From Candidatus Saganbacteria bacterium (GTDB lineage: Bacteria; Margulisbacteria; WOR-1; O2-12-FULL-45-9), in assembly GCA_016932255.1 (NCBI GenBank), contig JAFGDE010000006.1:1-51392 (forward strand): 51,392 bases of DNA. The letters are read 5' to 3'. The notes beneath the pieces were generated by a model, which made no database searches, had not been told where the DNA came from, and saw only the letters and a list, made by a program, of their open reading frames with translations. Shown here piece by piece: positions 34,010 through 41,439 of this stretch. Position 1 is the stretch's first letter. The number at the start of each line of letters is the position of its first letter. Both the position numbers and the translations under genes were made by a program.

Positions 34010-35392
34010 TTATGGCAAGGTCGGCGACCAGGTCAGGTCGCCAGCCGTTGGATCACGATAATAATAATAACTATCAAGACCATTAAGTGAATAGCTTGTT
34101 GTATCAAAGTCATCTTGATTTATAGAAGTAAAACCAGGTACAGGGCTGGCTGCATTATTATATATTAAAAGGCGGTCACCAGGCACTGTGCCTGAGCCGA
34201 GAACTGAAAAAGAATATGTCGATGGGAACTGCATACTGAACAAAGTGCTGCCTGCTCCCATAGTTACAGCAACTTCGTCAGTCAGCAGTCTGCCGCAAAG
34301 TACGATAGAAAAGCCACTGGTTCCAGTATTATAAAAATAGTAACCTTCTTCAGGTAAGATATCGATAGTATCGCTCCAAACGGAACCGTTAAAATCAGAT
34401 GCATTAAAAGCGTTGCGAGCATCGTTCTGAGAATAAATGCGACATCCTGCTGGATAACCGTGTATCTGCGGCTGCATTAATTCATCAACAGTACCGCTCC
34501 ACTGGAAAGGAATACCAATAAAAGTATTCCCCGGGAAAAGATGATATCTGATCTTGCCGACAGCGTAAGCTGCCCGCCGCCTGTCTGATCTACCCGGTTT
34601 TACTGCTTTATAATAAACTTCAGGAAGGTCCCCGGGCGCCCCGGCCTCACCTATATGCCTGAGTTGGCCCGGCGAAAGCACTATACCTTCTTCTGTCCCA
34701 GTTAACGGCCCAAGCCAGGGGGCTGGCCCTACACCATTGGCAAATAAACCGCTGCCATTACCGATTTGCATATAAATATCAGCGGATCCGCTCCATTCCA
34801 CAACTATATCAGCCCCATCACGACGGATATTCAAGAGCACCGTGCCTTCCGGCACTACAATATCGCCGCCCGCCTCTGCCAAGGCCCCATAAATACCGCC
34901 GAACTCCACTCGATTGCCACCACCGGTGCTTACGCCAATAACAACCTGCCCTTTAATATCATGGACATGACTACCGACCAAGTGGGGATGGCCGCCGGCT
35001 GCCCAAACATTATAGGTAAAGACAGCGACATCATTGGACATGATGCCGTTCGGGATCACTCCGCCTGACAGCGCTGCAGCTGCCAAAGTAGTGGTCGTTG
35101 TCCTGGTAGTGGTGGTAACTCCGATCAAGCCGCCTCTGGTCGTAGTGGTTATGGGAAAAAGGCCCCGGGTCGTGGTAGTCGCTTTACCGCTGGTCGTTGT
35201 GGTCGTCGTTTTGGACGAAACTGTGGTCGTGGTCGCTTTAGATGAAACCGTGGTGGTGGTCGCTTTGGATAAAACGGTCGTTGTGGTCGCCGACAGGACA
35301 GGTGTGGTCCCAAATGTGCTTCCCGTCGCAGCCCAGACTGGATTAACAAAAGCTAAACACAATAATGTTAATAATAATCTAAAAAATCTCAT
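34010..35392 (-). CDS. Exported protein with repetitive Thr-linker and 'NLIxYP'-like domains
   Basis: The 460-residue protein has a signal peptide (ending VWA-AT) and then a Thr linker, about residues 25-110, built from nine-residue units such as ATTTTVSSK. The next part (GQVVIGVSTGGGNRVEFGGIYGALAEAGGDIVVPEGTVLLNIRRDGADIVVEW) may be an Ig-like fold. The C-terminal 170 residues (HLFPGNTFIGIPFQWSGTVDELMQ...GDRLLIYNN...LTWSPTLP) match the repeated domain of the gene at 31324. Base composition is more AT-rich than in the flagellar region. It is likely extracellular and glycosylated on Thr; this is inference. Confidence 0.8.
   Translation of the reverse strand: MRFFRLLLTLLCLAFVNPVWAATGSTFGTTPVLSATTTTVLSKATTTTVSSKATTTTVSSKTTTTTTSGKATTTTRGLFPITTTTRGGLIGVTTTTRTTTTTLAAAALSGGVIPNGIMSNDVAVFTYNVWAAGGHPHLVGSHVHDIKGQVVIGVSTGGGNRVEFGGIYGALAEAGGDIVVPEGTVLLNIRRDGADIVVEWSGSADIYMQIGNGSGLFANGVGPAPWLGPLTGTEEGIVLSPGQLRHIGEAGAPGDLPEVYYKAVKPGRSDRRRAAYAVGKIRYHLFPGNTFIGIPFQWSGTVDELMQPQIHGYPAGCRIYSQNDARNAFNASDFNGSVWSDTIDILPEEGYYFYNTGTSGFSIVLCGRLLTDEVAVTMGAGSTLFSMQFPSTYSFSVLGSGTVPGDRLLIYNNAASPVPGFTSINQDDFDTTSYSLNGLDSYYYYRDPTAGDLTWSPTLP
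35208..35288 (-). repeat. Three 27-bp tandem repeats encoding a Thr-linker
   Basis: Units 35208-35234, 35235-35261 and 35262-35288 are similar and each encodes nine residues of the ATTTTVSSK type. Differences are mostly in third codon positions, so the protein repeat is better kept than the DNA repeat. Confidence 0.8.
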
Positions 35393-35405
35393 AAAACAGT
35401 TCTCA

Positions 35406-36365
35406 TTAATTTACCCAAAAATGAACCTTAACAGCGGTGTTCGGAACATTCAAAGTAAAATAACCATCGCTCTGCGAAACTGTCATCTCAGAAAAAGCAA
35501 TAGGCGTAACAAACAACTGAGAAGTATCAGAAATATATGAATTATTCACGCGCACGGTTGCTCCCGATAAGGTATAAGGTTCAAATAATCCAGATGTATC
35601 AGCAGGGACTATGGTAATGGTTCCAACTTTTTTATTCACCGTTACAGTAGCGGTTGCGGTATAAAGCCGCGTTCCTGCATAACCCCATCCGGTCTGTTCA
35701 GCAACTAATGTAGCTGTTTCCGAACCGGCAGTCATCTGAAGCGAATCAACTCTTAATTTCTTCTTGACGTAAAGATCATCATCGATAAAAACATCCCAAT
35801 CACTGTAACCTAACCCTAAGGTAACAGCATTGCTTGCAAATGGTTCATCGGGGAGGAATCCCCCTCCGCTACCAGTTATCTTTCGATCAGCCCCCACCTT
35901 AATACCGCCACCCTCAAGGTTCCTGGCCGTTATCGCATATGGCACAGCGACCAGCTTTTGCCGGGGGGTCAGTGCTGTTCCATTCAACACGATCTCCAGA
36001 AAATACTCATCGGTCAAGAATTCCGGAAAGCCGCGTCCGGAATCATCATCGCCGCCTATTAACACGTTGAAAACCCCTCTATCGCTGGCCGGGATATCGA
36101 CATCCTGTCGCTGCGACCAGACCAACGTAGTGATGTAATATATTTTAAAGACCATGGTCTGCGCCCCAGACAAAGCATCCCCAGCATCATTAAGCGCCCG
36201 CCCCTGGATGTTCATCATCAATGGGACGCCGCGTACTCCAAGGAGCGATGACGCTGTTCCGCCTCCAGTTGGATCCGGCACAGTGGGTCCAGCGGCAAAA
36301 GCATTATTTATCGTGAATAGTAACGAAAATATAATAATAAAAATTATTAAGATGTTCATTTTCAT
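35406..36365 (-). CDS. Exported protein with tail-fibre-like N-terminal domain
   Basis: The frame is open to 36386 through a TTG, but the ATG at 36365 has GGGGGA ten bases upstream and gives a proper signal peptide (MKMNILIIFIIIFSLLFTINNAFA), so it was chosen (319 residues). Residues about 45-150 contain MNIQGRALNDAGDALSGAQTMVFKIYYITTLVW...GVFNVLIGGDDDSGRGFPEFLTDEYFLEIVLNG..LTPRQKLVAVPYAITARNL. This domain type is known from long surface and phage-tail-fibre-like proteins and is shared with the gene at 36462. The C-terminal part is Ig-like. The gene is AT-rich. Role unknown. Confidence 0.8.
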   Translation of the reverse strand: MKMNILIIFIIIFSLLFTINNAFAAGPTVPDPTGGGTASSLLGVRGVPLMMNIQGRALNDAGDALSGAQTMVFKIYYITTLVWSQRQDVDIPASDRGVFNVLIGGDDDSGRGFPEFLTDEYFLEIVLNGTALTPRQKLVAVPYAITARNLEGGGIKVGADRKITGSGGGFLPDEPFASNAVTLGLGYSDWDVFIDDDLYVKKKLRVDSLQMTAGSETATLVAEQTGWGYAGTRLYTATATVTVNKKVGTITIVPADTSGLFEPYTLSGATVRVNNSYISDTSQLFVTPIAFSEMTVSQSDGYFTLNVPNTAVKVHFWVN

Positions 36366-36437
36366 GATAATAATTCCCCCGAACAACTAAATTTATCATT
36401 AAATAATAAAAATAAACCCTCCAAGTATCGTTGTAAA

Positions 36438-36470
36438 GATTTATTCATGATTTATTCATGATTAATTCAC
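36438..36470. repeat. 11-bp direct repeats after the stop of the 36462 gene
   Basis: GATTTATTCAT occurs twice in a row (36438-36448, 36449-36459), followed by a degenerate third copy that overlaps the stop codon region of the minus-strand gene. Significance unknown. Confidence 0.6.
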
Positions 36471-38147
36471 TATAAAATAAGTGATCTTAAAAGCCTCCCC
36501 GACCAAAACTCTATTAGCAAATCTGACGTAAATATATCGTCCGTTAATAAGTAGATCGCTAGATGAGCCGGTCACATTACAAACATTATAATACCATTGT
36601 TTACCGACCGGCGTATGTACAGCCACCATTACTACCGAATTATCGGTCAGATGCGGATTCCTGATGTGAACGATCCCTAAATCATTAACCCGACTGCGGT
36701 TCGTGTCTTCAACCACGCCAAAAGGTTTGCTTCCTTCATAACGCTGCTGGTTAGTATCAGAGGAAGACCACATCGTCTGGTAAGTATCTCTACCGATATC
36801 TGTGACACTGATCCTGCCTTTTCCGATCTCGATCGCGCTGCTGTTGGGAGCAGCGCATTCAACCTTTAAAGCAGTTCCCGCCCCAAGATTCGTGCTGTGA
36901 GCGTAAACGCCCACACCGACCGTAGTAACACCTTCGATCGCCGTTGACCCGCTATAGCCCTTGACCCCAGGATGCCCAGAGCCATAAACTCCTATTGACC
37001 CATCGCGCAAAATATCGCCGATACCGACCACTCCATAGCCTCCAGCCAATCCATGTGGAGCTTCTCCAACTACCCCGGCATAGCGGTTGGACCCTGTCGT
37101 CATTCCGAAAACCCCGATCCTTCCTTCTCCATACACTCCTTTGGAAAAATCCCCCGTCGATAATCCTGCCACTCCAGTATTCCCGGATGACAGGGTCGTC
37201 GACGCTGAATGTGTTCGGCCAACTATCGCTGATGCGCCGGTAGCATCAGCCCCCTTGACGGTCAAGGTAACATTGGCGACCGGGTCTTGTGTCCCGGCAC
37301 AAACAGCACCATTGGTATGGAAGGTCATGATCTCCCATTTATCAGTTATCCCATCAGTAAACCCAATCTCTAATCTCCCGGGATTCGGCTGAGCTGGATT
37401 TCCGGTATGGAATCTCCAGGTATAAGGCCTGGTCCCGTCATTTTTGACCATTTCAATGAAATTCCCATGATTGCGGACGATCTCTATTCCATCAAGACCA
37501 ACATGAAGTTTTTTGTTAACAAATAGATCATCATTAATAAAAGCATCATAACCTGATGCTCCGGAACCGATCTCAACAGCGGAAGGGGATTGACCAAAAG
37601 CACCAACCGCATAAGTTAAGGGCACACCACTGCCATAGAGTTGTTTATCATAGCCAATCTTGGCGCTGCCGCCAACAAGATTTCTTGAAGTAATCGCATA
37701 GGGTACTGAGACCAATCTTTGTCTGGGAACTAGTGCCCTCCCGTTTAAAACGATCTCAAGATAGTGTGTCTCGGTCCTGAATTCAGGAAAATCACGCCCT
37801 GTATCATCGTCTCCGCCTATAATAACGTTAAATACGCCAAGATTATCAGCTTCAATATTGACACTATAATTCTTCGACCAAACGGCTGACCCGCCTGTTT
37901 CAATTTTATAGATCCTGAAGGTCATCGATTGGCTGCCTGAAAGAGGGCTGCCTGCGTCATCCATAGCACGACCCTGTATGTTCATGGCTGATGGAACAGC
38001 GTATGTGCCGGTATCAGTTAATAGGATAGTTCCTGTTGCGGGGTCGGTTACAATCGGTACCATATCCCCGGGATCGATTGGTGCTGCAAAAGATAATGCA
38101 GTATTCAATACTAAAATTAACAAACAAGCAGCTATTTTTTTAATCAT
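36462..38147 (-). CDS. Exported protein with tail-fibre-like domain and Gly-rich GVYGxGxxGV repeats (first gene of the operon)
   Basis: The 561-residue protein has a signal peptide (ending SFA-AP). Residues about 45-170 form the domain MNIQGRAMDDAGSPLSGSQSMTFRIYKIETGGSAVW...GVFNVIIGGDDDTGRDFPEFRTETHYLEIVLNG..LVPRQRLVSVPYAITSRNL, shared with the next gene. Residues about 325-430 carry short Gly-rich repeats (GVYGEGRIGVFGMT, GVVGIG, GVYGSGHPGVKGYS), typical of beta-helical or trimeric fibre stalks. The end (about 490-561) is a compact domain of unknown type. It heads a seven-gene minus-strand operon. The message starts near a TATAAT-like box at 38174-38179. It may be a surface fibre or adhesin; this is inference. 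Confidence 0.8.
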   Translation of the reverse strand: MIKKIAACLLILVLNTALSFAAPIDPGDMVPIVTDPATGTILLTDTGTYAVPSAMNIQGRAMDDAGSPLSGSQSMTFRIYKIETGGSAVWSKNYSVNIEADNLGVFNVIIGGDDDTGRDFPEFRTETHYLEIVLNGRALVPRQRLVSVPYAITSRNLVGGSAKIGYDKQLYGSGVPLTYAVGAFGQSPSAVEIGSGASGYDAFINDDLFVNKKLHVGLDGIEIVRNHGNFIEMVKNDGTRPYTWRFHTGNPAQPNPGRLEIGFTDGITDKWEIMTFHTNGAVCAGTQDPVANVTLTVKGADATGASAIVGRTHSASTTLSSGNTGVAGLSTGDFSKGVYGEGRIGVFGMTTGSNRYAGVVGEAPHGLAGGYGVVGIGDILRDGSIGVYGSGHPGVKGYSGSTAIEGVTTVGVGVYAHSTNLGAGTALKVECAAPNSSAIEIGKGRISVTDIGRDTYQTMWSSSDTNQQRYEGSKPFGVVEDTNRSRVNDLGIVHIRNPHLTDNSVVMVAVHTPVGKQWYYNVCNVTGSSSDLLINGRYIYVRFANRVLVGEAFKITYFIVN

Positions 38148-38173
38148 TTATATTCAATCCCTTTTTATTATTT

Positions 38174-38179
38174 ATTATA
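38174..38179 (-). promoter_or_regulatory. Likely -10 box of the seven-gene exported-protein operon
   Basis: TATAAT on the minus strand, 26 bases before the ATG at 38147, with a weak ribosome site (AAAGGGA) in between. It lies in the T-rich tail of the terminator of the upstream operon. No clear -35 box is visible. Confidence 0.5.
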
Positions 38180-38182
38180 TAA

Positions 38183-38210
38183 AAAAGCCGAACGCCAGCG
38201 TTCAGCTTTT
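38183..38210 (-). terminator. Intrinsic terminator of the abiE-type operon
   Basis: Read on the minus strand, AAAAGC and GCTTTT flank the inner stem GAACGC/GCGTTC with a two-base loop, and a run of six T follows. It ends the transcript coming from 39756-38351. The sequence GCTGAACGC is reminiscent of the TRAAC-loop elements but the layout differs. Confidence 0.8.
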
Positions 38211-38350
38211 ACTAACACCTATGTGCCACAGAAAATTTTGTGGACATATCCAAACATGAACATATAATACGCCCCACCCAGATACTTGTCAACAAGTTTT
38301 TTAGGTTTGTAGCCGCAATGTGATAATGTCCGGGTTTATCGCGCCCAAAT

Positions 38351-38959
38351 TTATTTTTCACCAGCAAAAAAAGAGCGGATAATGCCCCTGACACTGTGCG
38401 GAAAAGGTCTCGCCAGCCGCTTCAGCTTTCCCCTGTCCAGCAGCTTAAGGTCTAATTCATCCAGCGCGGGAACACCTTGACCGTTCTTCAGCTTGATGTA
38501 TAAATGGTCCAGCAAAGCCTTTTCGGGGGTCGCCCAAAGGATACCCCGGTCGTTCTCGTAACCATTGAACAAGCCCGGCGCTAGATGGTGAAAAACAATT
38601 TCGCCCAGAGGGGTCCTGGCATTCCTGGCTTTGCGGGCGATAGCGCAGGTCAGGACCAGCGGCGCCTGGGAAAGCAGGCCGTGACGCTCCAGCGCGCTCT
38701 CAAAAGAGATGTAGCAGGGCTTGCCATAGAACATCGCCACCTCCTCCAGGGAAGGCAAAGAGAGCTTGCTGGCATAGGCATTCTTGCAAAGCTTGACCAG
38801 CTGTCCGCGGCGGGTCAGCCGCTGTACCGCTTTTTGCGTCGCCCGGCGGCTTAACCCGCTGGCTTGCTGGAGCGCCCTGGGAGAAAATATCTTATTCTTT
38901 TCCCTGGCCAGTTTTTGCAGGAGCAGCAACCAGTCGGCAGAGGTAAAATATTCGCTCAT
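38351..38959 (-). CDS. AbiEi-like antitoxin / transcriptional regulator (type IV toxin-antitoxin)
   Basis: The 202-residue protein begins with a winged-helix segment (SPRALQQASGLSRRATQKAVQRLTRRGQLVKLCKNAYAS, about 27-65) typical of AbiEi antitoxins. A C-terminal domain follows with YISFESALERHGLLSQAP and WATPEKALLDHLY, motifs kept across the AbiEi family. AbiEi represses its own operon and counteracts the AbiEii nucleotidyltransferase. Its ATG overlaps the toxin stop by four bases (ATGA). In known abiE operons the antitoxin usually comes first; here it is second. Confidence 0.85.
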   Translation of the reverse strand: MSEYFTSADWLLLLQKLAREKNKIFSPRALQQASGLSRRATQKAVQRLTRRGQLVKLCKNAYASKLSLPSLEEVAMFYGKPCYISFESALERHGLLSQAPLVLTCAIARKARNARTPLGEIVFHHLAPGLFNGYENDRGILWATPEKALLDHLYIKLKNGQGVPALDELDLKLLDRGKLKRLARPFPHSVRGIIRSFFAGEK

Positions 38960-39756
38960 AACGCACCCAGTCCTTCTTCGATCAGCGCGCCAGCCTCCCG
39001 CAGCAGGACGGCGTATCCGTCCGCCTCTAGCTGCCGCCGGTACTGGATCGGCAGGAAACGCTCCATCTCGTTCTTGATGTTCTCGGCCGAAGCCAGCTTC
39101 AGCCCGCGGGCCAGATCAGCCGGTGAAGCGGCGTAGTCGCTCAGTTTGCGCTTCAAGAGATCAGCGTCCAACTTGATCCCCTGCTGTTTCAACAGCCAGA
39201 GGTCAAAATAGTCGCGCCCCTTACAGAACGGCCAGCCGGCAACGGCGCACAATTTATCGGCCAGGAGCTCTTCCTGCTTTTCCGCCCGGACCAGGGTCAG
39301 CGGCAGCCCAGGCAGCTCTTTCTGCTGGCGGAGCGGCACCACATTCACGGTATAAGCGGGGTAGCGGGCAAATTCCAGGCTGACAAAGAATGAATCGTGA
39401 TAATTCTCTTGTTCGCTATGGACCCGGTAGCGGATAAAGGTCGTCGACGCTTTTTGCTCCTTGACAATGAACTTGCCTCCTAACAGCGGTTCCAGCCGGA
39501 CCAGCCCCTTTTTTAGTCCGGCGATCATTTTTTCGATCGCCTCATCAGCTGCGGTCGTCACAAAATCAAGGTCTTCAGAATAACGGACTCCATTATAGAT
39601 CAACCGGAGGCAGGTCCCGCCCTGGAAAGTGACCTCGGTCGACCCCGGCATAGAAAACAACTCGCTTAAGACATAGATCTGCAAGGCCTCTTTTTCCAGC
39701 ATTTTAATGGAAATCCCTTCATCCAGCGCCCTTTCCTTTAATTCATCCTTAAGCAT
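38956..39756 (-). CDS. AbiEii/AbiGii-like nucleotidyltransferase toxin
   Basis: The 266-residue protein belongs to the AbiEii nucleotidyltransferase family, whose members add nucleotides to targets such as tRNA and stop growth, often upon phage infection. Seen directly are GGTCLRLIYNGVRYSEDLDF (about 46-65), which holds the GG and DxD catalytic pattern of the fold, and LADKLCAVAGWPFCKGRDYFDLWLLKQQG (about 164-192), the second family motif with the conserved Lys and RDxxDLW. GGAGG precedes the ATG. The gene is first in its operon, before the antitoxin, with an operator-like palindrome upstream. The target is unknown. Confidence 0.88.
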   Translation of the reverse strand: MLKDELKERALDEGISIKMLEKEALQIYVLSELFSMPGSTEVTFQGGTCLRLIYNGVRYSEDLDFVTTAADEAIEKMIAGLKKGLVRLEPLLGGKFIVKEQKASTTFIRYRVHSEQENYHDSFFVSLEFARYPAYTVNVVPLRQQKELPGLPLTLVRAEKQEELLADKLCAVAGWPFCKGRDYFDLWLLKQQGIKLDADLLKRKLSDYAASPADLARGLKLASAENIKNEMERFLPIQYRRQLEADGYAVLLREAGALIEEGLGAL

Positions 39757-39766
39757 TTAATCCTCC

Positions 39767-39784
39767 ATAATAGACAATATTGTC
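39767..39784 (-). promoter_or_regulatory. Promoter and operator-like palindrome of the abiE-type operon
   Basis: A perfect 12-bp palindrome GACAATATTGTC (39773-39784) directly adjoins a -10 box TATTAT (39772-39767, minus strand), 10 bases before the toxin ATG. It is a good candidate for the site where the winged-helix antitoxin represses the operon; AbiEi autoregulation is known in other systems. Confidence 0.55.
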
Positions 39785-39880
39785 CTTCTTGCTGGATGAT
39801 AATAGCATGAGGTCTCGAGCATGTCGACCAGGTCGCGACCAGGTCACCATCCCCCTGAAGGTCTTTGACCGCAAATACAT

Positions 39881-40813
39881 TCACTTTTTAAGATGAAGCC
39901 CAAAATATTTCGTATAAGGTCCTGTCAGCATTAGGCCGGTCAGCTGCCACAAAGCACTGGTCTCCATGCACAAATACACCAGGACCGTGTTTGAGCGCTG
40001 GCGGATCAACTGATAGAGCGTATTGAACAGCTCCAGCCTGACCGGCAAGGCATAACGCAGTTTCCCATCCTCAGCCTGTTCGAACTCGTGGTCCATCAAC
40101 CTTGAACCGGGGAACTTATCGGAAATGATCCTTTTCAGCTCCGGCGGAAAGCGCAACGCGCCCAAACTGATCCAGGCGATCTTGTCTGCCGGAACCGTTT
40201 CAAAGATCATATCAACGACCTCAGCATAGTCCTTTTCCCAACCGTCATAATGAATGATCGGATCAAAATGGAAACCGACCGGATAGCCGGCCGCAATACA
40301 TTTTTTGGCCGCGGCGATCCTAGAACCCAGTGACCCAGCACCCAATTCCTCCCTCTCAGCTATCTTCTGAGGATTGACCGACCAGGCAACAACAGTCTTG
40401 CCCTTGTGGTCAAGAGTAAGCAAATCATCAACCGCGGCACTTTTGGTCTTGATCTCAAAAATATGCTTGTCCTGCCGAGCAAAAAGCTTGACCAATGTCT
40501 TAGCCATCGCCTGAGCCTCAGGTAAAGCCAAACTGTCGGAATACTGACCGGTGCCGTAGCGCAAAGGCTGGTCCGTTTCAGCCATATGCTCCTTTAATTG
40601 GCGCAGGATCTCTGGTTCATTGTCCAGGACCACGATCTCGTCCTTACCATAATATGTATGCAGGAAACAGTAGCTGCAGTTATAAAGACAGCCCAGGATA
40701 TGGCTTATTATAATGTAGCCGCAGGAGCGATGGCCGACCGCGCAGGGACACGGCCGGACCACAGGGAGTTTGACCTTGTTGATATATTTGATCTTGCGCG
40801 AGGTCTCAGACAT
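39881..40813 (-). CDS. Spore photoproduct lyase-like radical SAM enzyme
   Basis: The 310-residue protein shows the radical SAM motif in GCLYNCSYCFLHTYY (CxxxCxxC), which holds the 4Fe-4S cluster. It also matches spore photoproduct lyase at YGTGQYSDSLAL, EIKTKS, VVAWSVNPQKIAEREELGAGSLGSRI, GYPVGFHFDPIIHYDGWEKDY and IAWISLGALRFPPEL. SplB directly reverses the UV-induced thymine dimer of spores. No sign of sporulation is seen here, so the substrate may be another DNA lesion. Extra cysteines near the N-terminus (RPCPCAVGHRSCGY) could bind a second metal centre. It overlaps the phosphorylase-like gene upstream, implying one transcript. Confidence 0.85.
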   Translation of the reverse strand: MSETSRKIKYINKVKLPVVRPCPCAVGHRSCGYIIISHILGCLYNCSYCFLHTYYGKDEIVVLDNEPEILRQLKEHMAETDQPLRYGTGQYSDSLALPEAQAMAKTLVKLFARQDKHIFEIKTKSAAVDDLLTLDHKGKTVVAWSVNPQKIAEREELGAGSLGSRIAAAKKCIAAGYPVGFHFDPIIHYDGWEKDYAEVVDMIFETVPADKIAWISLGALRFPPELKRIISDKFPGSRLMDHEFEQAEDGKLRYALPVRLELFNTLYQLIRQRSNTVLVYLCMETSALWQLTGLMLTGPYTKYFGLHLKK

Positions 40814-41399
40814 CAGCAGCAGTGGCCGCCAGCAGGCGGACGATATAAGCCAGGCAATCCTTGATCCGCTGTTCTTCTCTTTTGGTCTTCTTCTTGTAGA
40901 AAGGCTTCTTGAATGGCAGGTCGGTCACAACATAAGCAGCGAGCGCCTTAAGCCCGGTTTTTTTTGCCGCGGAAAAGAAAGCCTTGGTCTCAAAGTCAAT
41001 GCCCAGGACCCCTTTGCCGCGCAGGGACTTTAAACGCTTTGGCGTTTCATCATGCATGGAACTAAAAGAAAAAACATCGCGCGCCCGGTCAGTAACCAGG
41101 ATATCACCTATTTTCACTCCCGGCTCCAGGCCGCCGACCGCGCCGATAAAATAGACTTCGCGGCATTTGGTCTTTTTAAGCAGAACGACCAGATCAGCTA
41201 TGGCGGCCTGCGTCATCGGCGTCTTTATATATGTAAAGGCCTTGAAGTCAGCGATCAGGTAGCCAAGAATCGACTTATACTGCCTGCCTTTAAGCCCGGA
41301 CATCTTTTCGAACTGCTTGGGATAAACGATCGGGGACAGGATGACGACTTTCCTGACTTGGGACGGTTTGACCGCGAAAAATGCCTTGAAGTACTCCAT
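40806..41399 (-). CDS. Nucleoside phosphorylase superfamily protein
   Basis: The protein (197 residues from the ATG at 41399) has the glycine-rich strand EVYFIGAVGGLEPGVKIGDILVTDRA, characteristic of the purine nucleoside phosphorylase/MTAN superfamily, and a later GIDFETKAFFSAAKKTGLKALAAYVVTDLP that aligns with the substrate-binding region (usual MExE...VSD). Members cut N-glycosidic bonds of nucleosides; which one cannot be told. A GTG at 41414 would add five residues; I chose the ATG because AGGA precedes it. It overlaps the SplB-like gene by eight bases, which links it loosely to nucleotide repair or salvage. A heptamer repeat lies just upstream. Confidence 0.75.
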   Translation of the reverse strand: MEYFKAFFAVKPSQVRKVVILSPIVYPKQFEKMSGLKGRQYKSILGYLIADFKAFTYIKTPMTQAAIADLVVLLKKTKCREVYFIGAVGGLEPGVKIGDILVTDRARDVFSFSSMHDETPKRLKSLRGKGVLGIDFETKAFFSAAKKTGLKALAAYVVTDLPFKKPFYKKKTKREEQRIKDCLAYIVRLLAATAADV

Positions 41400-41414
41400 A
41401 TTTCCTATTCCCAC

Positions 41415-41435
41415 TGCCTACTGACTACCGTCTAT
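41415..41435. repeat. Heptamer repeat related to the one at 29988-30015
   Basis: TGCCTAC and TGACTAC followed by a degenerate CGTCTAT. TGACTAC is the exact complement of GTAGTCA in the array at 29988. It lies between the phosphorylase-like gene and the MATE gene. Confidence 0.65.
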
Positions 41436-41439
41436 TATT

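Noticed and set aside
38226-38243. Small hairpin CCACA/TGTGG between the antitoxin gene and the terminator
   Set aside because: Five-base stem with an eight-base AT loop; no T run and no repeat elsewhere noticed.
39812-39898. Short plus-strand frame ending GRDQVTIPLKVFDRKYIHFLR, possible remnant of an antitoxin-like gene
   Set aside because: No start, ribosome site or recognised domain; too short to support. It also contains a 10-bp direct repeat (CGACCAGGTC).
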